NCBI GenBank assembly: GCA_014706295.1
Contig: JACSVZ010000001.1
Location: forward strand, 81,776,237 to 81,840,236
DNA length: 64,000 nt
DNA from: Lycocorax pyrrhopterus obiensis
Taxonomy: Eukaryota > Chordata > Aves > Passeriformes > Paradisaeidae
Direction of reading: 5' to 3'
Shown here: one piece after another, positions 14,585 through 25,830 of the stretch
Numbering within the stretch: the first letter of the stretch is position 1
Layout: every line of letters starts with the position of its first letter
Translations under genes and position numbers: made by a program
The notes under the pieces: generated by a model
Told to the model about the DNA's origin: nothing
The model's input: only the letters and a program-made list of their open reading frames with translations
The model's database searches: none

Positions 14585-16440
14585 GAAGTATCTGGGTGGG
14601 TTAGACCAGTGGCCCACATAGGACAGGCTCCTGGCAGCGCAGAAAGTGGGACTGTGAGCGTGAACCCATCTGCCGCCTGCAGTATGCTTTCCCTTCCCCT
14701 GTATTCCCCAGTGTGCCCAGCTGCATTCAGTAGCTTTTCTGGTTGTGGATTTGTTACCTATGGCTAATCTGTTTCTGAATCTGTTGGTCCTGTGTCTTTC
14801 CATAACTTCCCATGGGGACAGCTTCAGTAGCTGTGAAAAGCTAAATCCTTTCAACTGTTCTAGACCAAGGTCTTACCAGCTTCTGTGTTCTGAAGCTGTT
14901 TCTGAAGTGTTCCAGATAGTTCTAACATTGTGGGGGCTGTTGAACAATAATTCTGCATCCCAATAATCTACTGACTTCACAATTTTTTGAAGTTCAATCA
15001 GATTACTCTGAGTCTTCTCTCCAAACTGTAAAACAGAGATGTTTTTAATCTTTCCAGATACTACAGCTCCGTCCTTATCATAATTTTCTTCTCTGTATCT
15101 TGTCTCTCTTTGCAATGACCTTCTGGAGGTGTGGAGATAAGAACCATGAACAGTAATCAAGATGTGGGTGTGCCAAGTTTTCATACAGTGGTAACATAAA
15201 GTGTTGTGTTTTGTTCTCAGAGCCCTTTCTGATGATGCTTGTTGCTTTTTGGTCCCATAGCTGATCTTTTTCTCCACTCTGCGAAATGACCATTGACCCC
15301 TACCTTTTGGTTCCCATTTCCCATCCATAAAGGGCTTTTCCTTCAACCTCGTATCATTGCTTCTTTGCTGGTCTTTCCAGAAAGAACCTTCCCAAAATCT
15401 TCCTGAGGAACGAAACCTATGACGTTCATTGGATCAGCCTAGAGACACAGCCATTGAACCAAGGCAGGAATTCCCTTCACAGGTGCTGTGCTGACCCTTT
15501 CCCAACAGGCTGTCTTGGTTCTGTGACCTTTCACTGTGTTACAGACCCTCCTGTCATGCTAAGGCCGGAGGTCAGACTTGGCAGTCTGTGCTTACGAGAC
15601 CCTGCCTGACCCTTTTCTTTGGCCGAATCACCTTTGCACCCCACCGTTCCTCCAGCATAGGGGATTCCAGCTGTGGTGTATTTGACATGTACCAGCTGTG
15701 GCTCTGCAGTTTCACGGTTTCTTCAGTTCTCCCAGGTAAATGCCATCCAGTCCTGGTGATGTCTTGGTTGCCCCCAGGGTTTAAAACACCCCATTTATTT
15801 GTCTGTATCCTGTCAAGCCTCTCTGACCCACCTACTACAGAAAAAGTTAGATACGCAGGTATTTCCCCTGCATCAGATGGGGAAGGCCCATGGAAAGACT
15901 TCACTGAGCTTTTTCACTGTGGAATTTTGTTCCCTGAATCCCTTTTTCATACTTTGGTCATCAAGCAGTTCCACTGATTAACTCACCTGCATCCTGCTCT
16001 TGAAGTATTTAATGAATATGTGACCATCAGTAAAAAAAGCCACCCTGTGCTTGCTCTGCAGTCCTAACCCTTCAAATGACCTGTTTTTCTTTTGACCTAT
16101 TTCCCTTATCTGAGCAAGCTTTCAATTTTTTAACTGTTGACCTTTTCCCTGTGACAGCCTCCTTAACTTTCCTGTTGAGCCATGCAGAGTGTTATTAGAT
16201 TGCTTTGTTTTCCTTTTGAATTATGGCACATATTTTGTCTGGGAACCTGCTATAATATTTTTTCCAAAACCTTCATTATGCTTATAGATTTCTTGGGTTT
16301 GGACTACTCCTTTTAGGCTATGTTTTTATTTGTTTCCTCTGAATCAATTGCCTAATTTTTCTGTAGTCTCTTTTCTTTTGTATTTTATTTATGAGAAACA
16401 AATTCTCCTGAAAAGTTAATAGGGACTATCAGGTCCTTGC
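14585..16440 (-). mobile_element. Very old CR1 LINE, long decayed copy
   Basis: Diverged but collinear with the old CR1 type known from turtles, crocodilians and birds, read in reverse. From left to right: the 3' terminal block (TTAGACCAGTGGCCC near 14.6 kb); the 3' untranslated segment; the C-terminal coding part at 15.08-15.29 kb; the upstream RT segment starting AATGACCATTGACCCCTACC at about 15.29 kb; a segment like 'gtcaggcttaccggcctgtaattg' of the family near 15.57 kb; and CCATCCAGTCCTGGTGATG at 15.75 kb. Weaker matches continue to about 16.4 kb. The part that should carry the FADD motif is missing between the C-terminal part and the 15.29-kb segment. No frame is intact. The 5' limit is uncertain. 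Confidence 0.8.
15078..15293 (-). pseudogene. CR1 ORF2 C-terminal fragment (reverse transcriptase side)
   Basis: A 71-codon open stretch whose middle reads MLPLYENLAHPHLDYC, then WFLSPHLQKVIAK and IQRRK. This follows the conserved block just after the CR1 reverse-transcriptase core (LYxxLVRPHLEYC, WSPHLxKDI, VQRRA). In the family this lies in the thumb and C-terminal region of ORF2, the enzyme that copies CR1 RNA at the target site. It is a relic with no start of its own, no catalytic residues and decay on both sides. Confidence 0.75.
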
Positions 16441-19400
16441 TGGAGGTCTGAGTGAATGGATCAGAAGAGCCAGGGGCTTTGAGTCATTCACAACAGCAGG
16501 GCAGTTATTATTACTATCAGTCTCCTTTTTATTGTTTTTGGAATAACTCAAACCTGTTTGGTTTTATCTTTAGTATTCTCCTTTCCTTCAGTGTCATGTT
16601 ATGTTTGCTGTTCATTTAGACATTCCTCACACAAATTTTACTGTTTATATATGTATAAATAGTTTGTTTTTTACATGGCAATCCTTCTTGTCATGCTTTT
16701 CCCCCTAGAACTCTTGGAAAATTAAAGGTCTTTAATGAAAAAGCTGAAAATTTATGTATTCCTTGACATTTTGATATTTATTATTGTTGATTCTTCTGGT
16801 TTTCTGAATTTTCAGTGTTGATGAACGAAACGATATGAAGCATGTCTAACCCATTACTCCGAACTTATCTTTTTGCTCCTCATGCATTTTTCCTTTTTCA
16901 AAACCTCTCCCAGTCCAAAATCCTTAGCTCTTTGCTTGTGAAAATTTCTGAGCATCAACAGGGAAAAAATGCAATGAAAAAGAGGATGGACCTTTATGTA
17001 CCCGAGTAGGATAGACAACATTTATTATATTTGTTAAATGATAAAGTGAGAAGATGGGTGTGAAGAGGCCTTTCCAGTGCAACAACATTTCAGCAATAAC
17101 TTTCAATTTCTTGAGAAAATCTTCATTGATTTTTTTTTTCACTTTCATTTAGTGGGTTTTTTAAATGTCTTCAAAGTTGGCCTTTTTCTTGCTCTTATTT
17201 CATTTTTCTTTGATACAGCATTGCTAAATTCCATCTCATAGATAATGAGTGCTGTACCTTTGGATTGCACCGCTGACATTTCCAAAACTGGAAATACCAG
17301 ACTATACAATAAAGAAAAGAAAGTATTTCATGTCATAAATGGCTATTACACCCTGTTTCTTTAACTAACTAAATTTATTGTTTTCTGTATATTTAAAAGA
17401 GCCACTCCCCTAAGTGCTACACCTCAGCGTATATTTCATCCCCAACATGAAAGAGAGGTGAGAGTAATGGGCTTTTCACTTATGAGACATTACTTGTGTC
17501 TGTGTATAAATTAGAAATATGTTTCTGATGTCATTGTTCCCTTGAGGAAATGTCATTTAACTTCAGATGGTACAAAGGGGACTTCAAGGAAACTGAAATG
17601 AAGCAGAGAGTAGTGGAGTAGGTAAAAGATTTAAAAAAATCAAGGAATTCCATATGGAGAACTAGAAAGCTTAGCATAGGATGGTGGCTTCCACTTGGGT
17701 CTTCATCAGAGAATAAGTTCTTCTGTTTGTGTTCCTGTACTATTGTCTGGAAGCCCTTTGATTTCTCTTTTCTACTGTAGGTTTCTCTACAGTAGATGCA
17801 ATGAGACAGATAAAATATAAAACATTTCCTATAAGTAGCACAGGACGGTCGATCTTTAATGGAAAACTAGAGCAAGGCAGGTGTAAGAGCTGATGCAATC
17901 TCCCACCTCTCCTATAGTTAACAGGCTCCTGCTGAACTGACCTTGGTGGCTCTCTGCAGTGGCGAATTGCTCATCACTGGTTTCTCTGAGGTACAGCAGG
18001 GACATGATTTTTTTTGTTTTTGAGGCAGCTAACTAAAAACCAGTCTCAGTTCTGGACTCTTCTGTGTGTAGGTGTGTCTCTGCAGGAGGTACAGTTGCAA
18101 TGCACCACATTCACTGCTGAGAAATATGATCAAAGATGCTCTATTTAGTTTAAAACCCACGTGGTTGTAGGAAGAACCATCTTTCTTGCTGACAGAAGAA
18201 ATTTGCACACACATGAGCTGTGAAATGTAGCTTGGTTGTTTGCTGGGTACAGTCATTTACTTTGATTGTTCCTTGTGTGTTTTTCATTCTGGAAAGGACC
18301 ATCTGGCTTCAGGGAGGCTCATCTAATGAGAATGATAAATGCCTGCTGGAAGACTGGTAACTTTCTATGACTTTAGTAGGTGCTTTATAGATTCTTTAAC
18401 CAAAGGGTCTGACAGACATTAAAGTTCCTTCTTTTAATAGTGGCTGCTAATATTAAATGCCCCATATTAATATTTAACACCTGTAATAAATGAACTGATT
18501 TTCACTGTTCTTCAATTCAAAAAAGTCACGGAAAATTAAGCATGTACGGCACACGCAAAAATGTTATCTTTTGCTTTGACACCCAGATTTAATGCATGTG
18601 ATTTTGGCATGTCATCCTAAACATTCAGTAGAGGTGGAATGCATGTAGGATCTGTCAGTCCCTATTGCGTGACCTCTGCTCTCGTATTCTGAAGGAACAA
18701 GCTCCTTTTCAAGTGATACAGGAGGGAATCTATTGGCAGGGTCATCTTCTTACCATGCATATAACAGGCAAGAGTCAACCATGACGAAAACTTCTGATCC
18801 ATCTGTTTGTCTCAGTCCTCAAACTCTTGTCCAGAGTAAGGTCTGAGTAACTCAATTATTCATGTTTTATTTCATGCAGACATTATCTCTTAAAAGACTA
18901 TGTTGTGGGGTTGGACATAGTCACCTTATGTTTTTCTTTGTTTAACTTGGCAGATCTGATTATTTTTCCTAGCCATTCAAATGATATTTTATGCTTACTT
19001 GCTGACTTTTGGGGCCTATACTTTTGTGAAACTGAGTTGTGCAAAAAGCTTAGAGGCTTTCGGGGTTTTGTGTTTGGTTTTCTGTCTTTCCCCAAGTAAA
19101 ATGAGTAAAAATAGCAGTGGCTATCAGTGCATGCAAACAGGAACTATTACTGTGTTGAGATACAATGTCTCTGACACTTTAATGCAGCTGATTAGTCATA
19201 ATTCTTGCTACAGGTCAGAGGGATTGAGTTTGGATGTTATATGTGATCTCCTGGGAAGGAAAGCCAGCCCGTGTTGTACATCCCTGGATTGGCTGAGTGG
19301 TGACAATGCAGTCTGGATTAGAAGCAGCTTCTCTACTTCTTTCTAACTCTGGAGAAGTAGTAGCTGTTCACAGCTCCCCTCTGTAGAGGCACTGCAAGGT

Positions 19401-19970
19401 CATTGTAAAAATGTGTTTTCATTATAATTAGTGTGAACCTCTGGATTGTTTACAGGAAAGAAAAGGGAGAAAGGAAGGGGAAAGACAGGGTGATCAAATC
19501 AGAAACATGCTGGTGCTGAATATAAATCTTTCAGGGATGGGGTTTTGGTTGAAAACTCTAATTTGCAATAATAGGCCCCATAGTGCAAAGTTAGAACAGA
19601 CTGAACAACTGCCAGTAAATTTAAGTTCTGGAGAAAGGAATGGTTCTGAAAAAAAGACTGGGCTAGAAGCAATGATTTTATAATTAGTTGTTGCTCTCTT
19701 TGGAATCAATGTGAAATGCTGGGCTTTAGCTCAGGAGTAGACATGTAGGAAGTTTCAGTGAGATCCTTCTCCCAAGCATCTGATCCCAGGATCCTGGTCA
19801 ATGGATATGTGGGCAGGGTGAGGGATGTGACACAAGTCTGCACAGAACTGTATTGTGGAGCATCTGAAATTTGGAGAGGGGATTTCAAGGGGTGTTCATC
19901 CTGGACTGCAGATCCAAGACCATCTTAGAAGAGTTTGAAATGGTGGTTAACAGAGTCCCCTTGGATCCTA
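16441..19970. other. No recognised gene or repeat
   Basis: AT-rich, with open frames no longer than 121 codons, none recognisable. The left part (16.44-16.9 kb) could still belong to the old CR1 at 14.6-16.4 kb, but I cannot follow it. There are no simple repeats of note. Confidence 0.5.
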
Positions 19971-20130
19971 GAATCATAGAAAAATTGAATGCTTTGGGTT
20001 GGGAGGGACCTTGAAGATCATCTGATTCCAACCTCTCTGCCATGGAGGGGATGCCACCCACTAGATAATGTCACTCAGGGCCCCATCCATCCTGGCCCTG
20101 AACACTTCAAAGGATGGGGCTTCTCCCCAG
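19971..20130 (-). mobile_element. CR1 LINE, short 3' end
   Basis: It begins with GAATCATAGAAAAATTGAAT, then TTGGGTTGGGAGGGACCTTG, GATCATCTGATTCCAACC and a block about the cluster GGGCCCCATCC. This is the last ~160 bases of CR1 in reverse orientation. The tail motif at the left end and the order of blocks place it on the minus strand. The body upstream of the tail is missing, as expected for severe 5' truncation. Confidence 0.92.
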
Positions 20131-23095
20131 TGAAGCAATATTTAGTCCTAGATAGCTTTAAATGATCCCTCTGCAAGGTTCTGAGAGAACGCAGTACAGC
20201 AAGGCTAGATTAAAGCGTGTGCTTAAAAGAATGTGTGTGTATATCTAAACATGATGCTGGATTCAAACTTCTTCACATTCACTGCTGTAAGCTTCACTTC
20301 ATATTGTCCTACTCCTCCTACAACACCAAGTGAATTTTACTAAAAAGCCAAAATGCAATAGAACATACAAGAGGTAATTTTTGTAACAAGCCACAGTAAA
20401 CTCCTATTGACTACTAGAGGAGAGAGACTAAATTGGGTTGAATTAATTTTTAAGAATTATAAAAAACCTAATTATTCTGCTGTAACATAAATGAATGTTG
20501 CTAGGAAACACATTTTTAAATTTAATTTTATTTTATTTTGTAATAACACTCTCATAGATCATCTGAATTCTCTGAAATGTTGAGAGTCTGGGTAGAGTCA
20601 GAGGGATTGGTAGCATTTGTTATTACATTGGGTTGGGATTTTGGGTTGGGTCCAAAACTAGTTTTTGATTGCTTGCAGCTGAGGGTGTTAGAATGAACTG
20701 CTTGACCAGGATTGTTCTGGAACAATTGGATTCTGTTGGAAGTAAGGCGATAATAACAACTAATATCAAGTCCTTCATAGAATTAATTCAGTCTTTTTGA
20801 TGTTCATGAATTGTTAATGAGCAGCCTGCGATTTTATTTGAACTTCTAAATAAATTAATTTTCTCAATATTTTTGATAAACACTTTTTTCTTTTTGGATT
20901 GTTTATAAACAATTAATTGCAAGTACTCCTCAATCAAAATTTAATTGATGTTCATTAAATTTTATCACAGCCAATATTCTCTGTGTTATATTTAGAGCTA
21001 AGAAATAAACATTTCTTTCACCTTTTTTAAAATTTTGTTTTATTAAGGTTTAAAAAAAACCCCAAACATTTGGAAATTTCTTACCAAAGAAGAATTAGGG
21101 TGTCATGGTACCTACCCAATGATATCCATGTGGGCTGCATGGTTCCTGCATGGAACAAATCTTTATTCTGCATTTTGAATTACAGTCACTTGGAATATTG
21201 CTGCTGCTTTTTTTTCTTTCCTTGTGTTTTGATATAGAATTATTCCTGATCGAGATTTTATTTACACCAAGAAACCTAAAGAAAAAATGTTTTGATTTAA
21301 GGCAACAGTATTTTCAGAGGAAAGTGGTTTTGATGAAAACCCCTCTATTAGCTCTCACTATAACACGCATTTTAAAACAGCTGAACTTCTCAAAATCGGG
21401 AAGAAACCACCATCATCTGCTGTTTCTTCAAAGTATTTGGCACTGGAGAAAAAAGCCAAACAACTTTTCTGGTGAACAACCTTCTGTTTGCCTGGAGCAG
21501 CAATTTTTGTACCCATGAGCAAGCTAGGTGAGGTGAGATTCACCTGGCCAAATGAAGCTGTCTAAACCCAAGTTAGTCAACTGAGGTGCCTTCTAAAGGA
21601 CATTATTTCTCTTATCTTAGGGTAGATGTCTACATTAGATAGAATGTAGGTGCCATGGCAGTATTTTTAACCAAACCCTGCCTGTATTATCTGAAATGGT
21701 CATTTATATGTCTTTGCATTAGTGGATAAACTCCTAAGACTTTTTCCCAGAATGAATGTTCTCATCTGCAAGTCCCATAATCTCATGCTCTGTGAATTCT
21801 TTTAATATCCATTTAGAAAGAAGAATTTCTTTGAATGCGTGGTCCAGCCAATCTCTTCTCTAAACAGCTCATGGAAAGGAGTGGACGCGGTGTGTTTGAT
21901 GTTGGGCTGCCTAAAGCCTTTGAGATGGAATGACTTCTAAGACGTGTGCCAAGAAGCCCCAAATATTGCTAATCTCTAAAGCTTTTGTGTTATTAGAACA
22001 CAAAATAACAAGCTACCATGACATAACTCTTTATGTAGAGGATACTTGGACTGAGGCAGATAGAATTAAATGCTTAAAAGAAATCTGTCTCCTTTGCCTA
22101 CACATTTTGTCCTTTCAGGGCACTTTTTTTTCTTTTTTGTAATCCTTTGTGGACATAAGCAAACTCCAGCGGATCCCTAGGAAAGCTTCCTTCATATCGC
22201 TTTTCTAATACGACTTCAGATATGTCCTCTGCTGCCAGGAGCCCTCCAGCTGTGTTCTGGAGTTCCCTGTTCTGTGTTTGGACTCACTGTATATCCCTAA
22301 ATCCCTTTTTGTGCTATTTCACTCCTAAAGCTTCACCCAGTTGTGATTATTCCAGGATGATGCTATTTCTTCTCTGTTCAGAATACACCACAATATGTAA
22401 CTGGCAGAGACTTGGAACTAATTAAATGGCTGCATCATGTATTGGAGATGGGAAAGCAAGTTGTCATTTGCTGTTATATCTTCCTCTGTCTTTAAACTCT
22501 TCCTATAATCTCCATCACAGATATGCCTGTGCAAAGGAAGGAGTAGCTTGTTTTATTTTTTATACAGTTGTTGACAAACTTGCAGCTGCAGTACATACTC
22601 TTGCAAAGATACAGCTTCACTTCTCTTTGCACCTCTTTGCAGGGCTCCTCAGCTTCAGAGTTTGTTTGGGAAGCTGCAGCACTGTTGTTCTTTGATTTGA
22701 GTCAGTAAATAAAAATACAGAGACAAGCACACAAACACAAAAATATATATGTACACACATGCCTTGCATTTATTTTCATAACCAGTCTATATAAAGCTTG
22801 AAATCAGCCAGGATTGTCAAGACATGCCAACAGAAAATAAAGCAGTGACCCTGATACTTTTCAGTTCTTCATTACTATCCAGGTGGTCCTACTGCAGTTT
22901 GAAGACTTATTTGAAGACAACTTAATTAACACTTTATGCTTTATTAAAGAAAATATAAAATAGTATTCGAATATTTTCTATGCTGGATAAAAATGTAACA
23001 GATGGACAAGATTTTTCCAAGCAATCTCTAAGAAAATTGACTCAACAGGACACAAATGAAGCTGCAATGGGAAATTTCTACAGTTTTAATTCTTA
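20131..23095. other. No recognised gene or repeat
   Basis: AT-rich, particularly 20.4-21.1 kb, where runs of TTAAT and TTTTA dominate. Open frames reach 122 codons (21.15-21.52 kb) but read as low-complexity hydrophobic translation of T-rich DNA, not a known protein. Nothing further is supported. Confidence 0.55.
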
Positions 23096-23770
23096 GCTCA
23101 TCAGCCTTGGGAAGAAAATATCGCTATCCCACGGCGCTTCAGTTGTGCAGTGCCGGAGCGTGCAGTGCTGCGATCTTCCGAAAAGCGCCTCTTTAGCAAA
23201 GCCACTCGGCGGGATCAGCCACACGCTCACACAGGCACGCACGCACAAACGCATGGATAGCTTCAGTAATATGGGTCGACAGCAAAGAGGCAGGAAGGGT
23301 CTCTGTGTAGAGTTCCACGGACGGAGGTTTATCGCAGCTACACCATGAATGAGTCCAGATGTGAAGACAAAAGACAATGGAGAGTCCAGGCCTAAGTACA
23401 GGAGCAGGGCGAGCATCACGGAGCAATGATCTGAGGGCATGGGGGAGGTACAAAGGTGGGATGAGGGAATGGGAGCCAATGGGGAAGCTCTGGGGGAGTG
23501 GCGATAGGCAAGGGCCAATGGGGGGAACCTGGAGTGGAGAACTTTCTATGGCATGGGACAAATAAGATACAAAGGGGCGGAGGGACCACGGGCCAACCAG
23601 GGGTAGAACTGGGGTAGATTAACATAACAGGACAGAGCATCCTGGGAGAAGCCTTTTCTCTTCGCCCTAACCTGGGAGGATTCTCTCATAATAGGGACTG
23701 TCTTACCATAGAACTCCCTTTGTTCCTTGTACTGCAGGCCCATTGGCCACCACAAGAAAGTTTTGTTACA
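23096..23770 (-). mobile_element. Probable LTR of an endogenous retrovirus-type element
   Basis: A sharp GC- and CpG-rich island in AT-rich DNA. Read on the minus strand it starts TGTAACAAAACTTTC, has four CCAAT/ATTGG-type boxes, a TATA-like TTTGTATCTTATT, then a GCGATAAACC polyadenylation-like site. It ends in a CpG-dense stretch (about 18 CpGs between 23.12 and 23.35 kb). That order (U3 promoter, R, U5) is what an LTR shows. No gag, pol or env is seen beside it, so it would be a solitary LTR. The far end near 23.1 kb is not clean and I could not find a target-site duplication. The alternative is a host CpG-island promoter. The family is not recognised. Confidence 0.5.
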
Positions 23771-25096
23771 AACCCAAAACTTTCTATATTATGAAAATGT
23801 GTACTTCCTGCTAGTTTTCCTGAGAATTATATACAAAGCATGTAAGCACCCAAGACCACGTGCAGAATAACAATGAACCTTAGGAAGTATCCATTCCTGG
23901 TGGAAAAAGTCAAGAGGAGAACAAATGTGAAAAGACATTACATTTGTCTGTCCTATTAAGTGGTAAATACTAGTTTGGAGGAACACAGATCTTATACACA
24001 AACAGTGAACTGTGTGATGTGAAGAGACTGAAAAAAAAAAAAAGACTGCAAATTAGCAGTCCTTTCAGGAAAAAAAAAGAGACATGAGATTGCAGTGTTT
24101 GTCTGTATATTTGAGAGCAAGGCAGCAATATACATAAGGAAGTGGGTGTTTGTTTTCTTATGTTTAGCTGGAAACTAAAGAAGCCAAAACCAGACTGTAC
24201 TTTTTCTAATTGCAGAAAAGCATCCACACTTGAAATAGGTGTCTGCCTTTTGCTACTTCAGTGTCACACTACAGATGTTTTATTAAGTGAATTGTAATAT
24301 CCTCTTGCCTTTAGAGTCCAACATCATGTGGTGATGTAATGGGATGTTCTTCCTTTTATGCTCTTTCTGATTCTCTTCTTCCTTTTATTCATTTAAATGC
24401 TTAGACAGGTGGTTTGAATAAGTCAGGAGTAGTGCCTTTTTATGTACTTTCTATCTTGTATCTGATGTTAAACTGTGTCTACTGAGTAATAGGAGAAGGG
24501 GTAGTCTTTTGCATGAAGAGATTTATGCATAATAACCCCATTCTGTGGCACAAGGAGGGGTAGGTTAGCAGAGATCTGAGTTTTTTATCTGTAATTTCAG
24601 GAAGGTGTTTTTTAGATGTTTTGCCATTTCAGACATTCCCGAAACCTGCATCTTGGATGGACATAAAAGAAATGTAATTTGTTTGAGAATCACATCTGTT
24701 TTTATTTTTAAATGCAAGCTTTTGAGGGAGAATGGATATATTTTACCGGACCAGCTGACAGAGCTGAGGAAAAATAAATGTTGTTTTCTGCTTAAAAATT
24801 CTTCTTTGGTTCCCTGACTAACCAAGACTTTGAATATGAAGTCTGCCCATTTTTTTCATTTGTATTTTGATTAGTAAGAGATACGACATGTCTCTAACTT
24901 TTCTGCCTTAGGACACATTGGCTACCACATCTTTATTTTATTTTTGGCATTTTTGTTTCTGGCTGGTTAGTATATGGTGATTTGTCTGCATGGCAATCTC
25001 TTCTCAGTTTTAACCTGTTTTTCTCTCTTCATTCTAATTTTCATCGTCTTATATCAAGACCTTCTAAAAAAAAATTCTTGCCTTTATTACGCAGAA
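23771..25096. other. No recognised gene
   Basis: AT-rich sequence with two poly-A runs around a small hairpin near 24.05 kb (listed separately). There are no frames above 86 codons and no recognisable protein. Confidence 0.55.
24044..24061. repeat. Small perfect hairpin between A-runs
   Basis: GACTGC and GCAGTC are perfect inverted arms around AAATTA. With one bulged base the stem extends into AAA/TTT. Runs of 13 and about 10 A flank it. This is seen in sequence; no function is claimed. Confidence 0.7.
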
Positions 25097-25308
25097 TATA
25101 GAATCATAGGGTCATAGAATCATAAAATGTTTGGGATTGGAGGGGACACGTTCCTTTAGATCAGTTTGGTCTACCCCATACAACCTGACCTTGAACATTT
25201 CCAGGCATGGGGTATCTACCACTTCTGTGGGTAACTCGTTTCAGTATTTTATAACCTTCATTGCGAGACACTTATTTCTTATATTATACTTAATCTAAAT
25301 CAACCCCC

Positions 25309-25373
25309 TTTTAAAACCATTAAAAACCCCCCAACATTTAAAAAAATGGTTAAAAAACCATTTTAAAACCACT
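25309..25373. repeat. Inverted/direct duplication inside CR1
   Basis: The CR1 words TTTTAAAACCAT/TTTTAAAACCAC appear twice, at about 25309 and 25361. Between them is an inverted copy: AAAATGGTT and AACCATTTT form perfect 9-base arms around four A. Standard CR1 has this word once. The pattern suggests template switching or slippage in this copy. Confidence 0.7.
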
Positions 25374-25427
25374 ACCCCTTGCCCCGTATCAACCTGTCTT
25401 CACAGGAGACGTGCTCCAGCCCTCTGA

Positions 25428-25739
25428 TCATCTGGGTGGCCTCCTCTGCACTCTTTCTGACAGATCCATGTCCTTCTTATGTTGGGGACCCCAGAGCTGG
25501 ATGCAGCACTGCAGGTGGGGTCTCACAAGGGCAGAGCAGAGGGGCAGAATCCCCTCCCTCACCCTGCTGCCCACGCTGTTTTGGATGCAGCCCAGGACAC
25601 GTTTGGCTCTCTGGGCTGTGAGTGCCCATGGCTGGGTCGTGTCCAGCCTCTCATCCACAGCACCCCCGAGTCCTTCTGGGCAGGGCTGCTCTGATCTGTT
25701 CGTCCCCAAGCCTGTGTTGGTACACGGGGTTGCCATCAC
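25428..25739 (-). pseudogene. CR1 ORF2 fragment, open for 103 codons
   Basis: The minus-strand translation includes AVDERLDTTQPWALTAQRAK, then VLGCIQNSVGSR, then ILPLCSALVRPHLQCCIQLW and KKDMDLSERVQRR. These match, in order, the conserved blocks downstream of the catalytic core of CR1 reverse transcriptase (LVRPHLEYC, WGPQHKKDMDLLERVQRRA). It lacks the endonuclease, the RT core and any genuine start, so it cannot act alone. Remaining open over 103 codons indicates a fairly young insertion. The longer plus-strand frame over the same DNA (25411-25980) is an antisense shadow. Confidence 0.88.
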
Positions 25740-25830
25740 CCATGTGCAGGACCTTGCACTTGGCCTTGTTGAACCCCATGAAGGTCTTGTAAGTTCTCGA
25801 GCTTGTCTATGTCCCTCTGGATGGCAGACA

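Larger units (their letters stand above)
25097..25830 (-). mobile_element. CR1 LINE, 3' end plus part of ORF2
   Basis: The left edge has the reversed CR1 tail (GAATCATAGGGTCATAGAAT), then the 3' untranslated region, then coding sequence that translates on the minus strand to CR1 ORF2. It runs to about 25.83 kb, where the match ends within the ORF2 segment that contains the GACATAGACAAGCTC-like words. In the middle a ~50-base local rearrangement interrupts the 3' region (25309-25373, listed separately). It is close in sequence to the copy at 27.1-28.4 kb, so both belong to one relatively recent subfamily. Confidence 0.95.

Noticed and set aside
14873..15346. 157-codon minus-strand frame as a host gene
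   Set aside because: It lies within a very old CR1. The overlapping frame at 15078-15293 carries the CR1 ORF2 block, and the rest is untranslated-region sequence.
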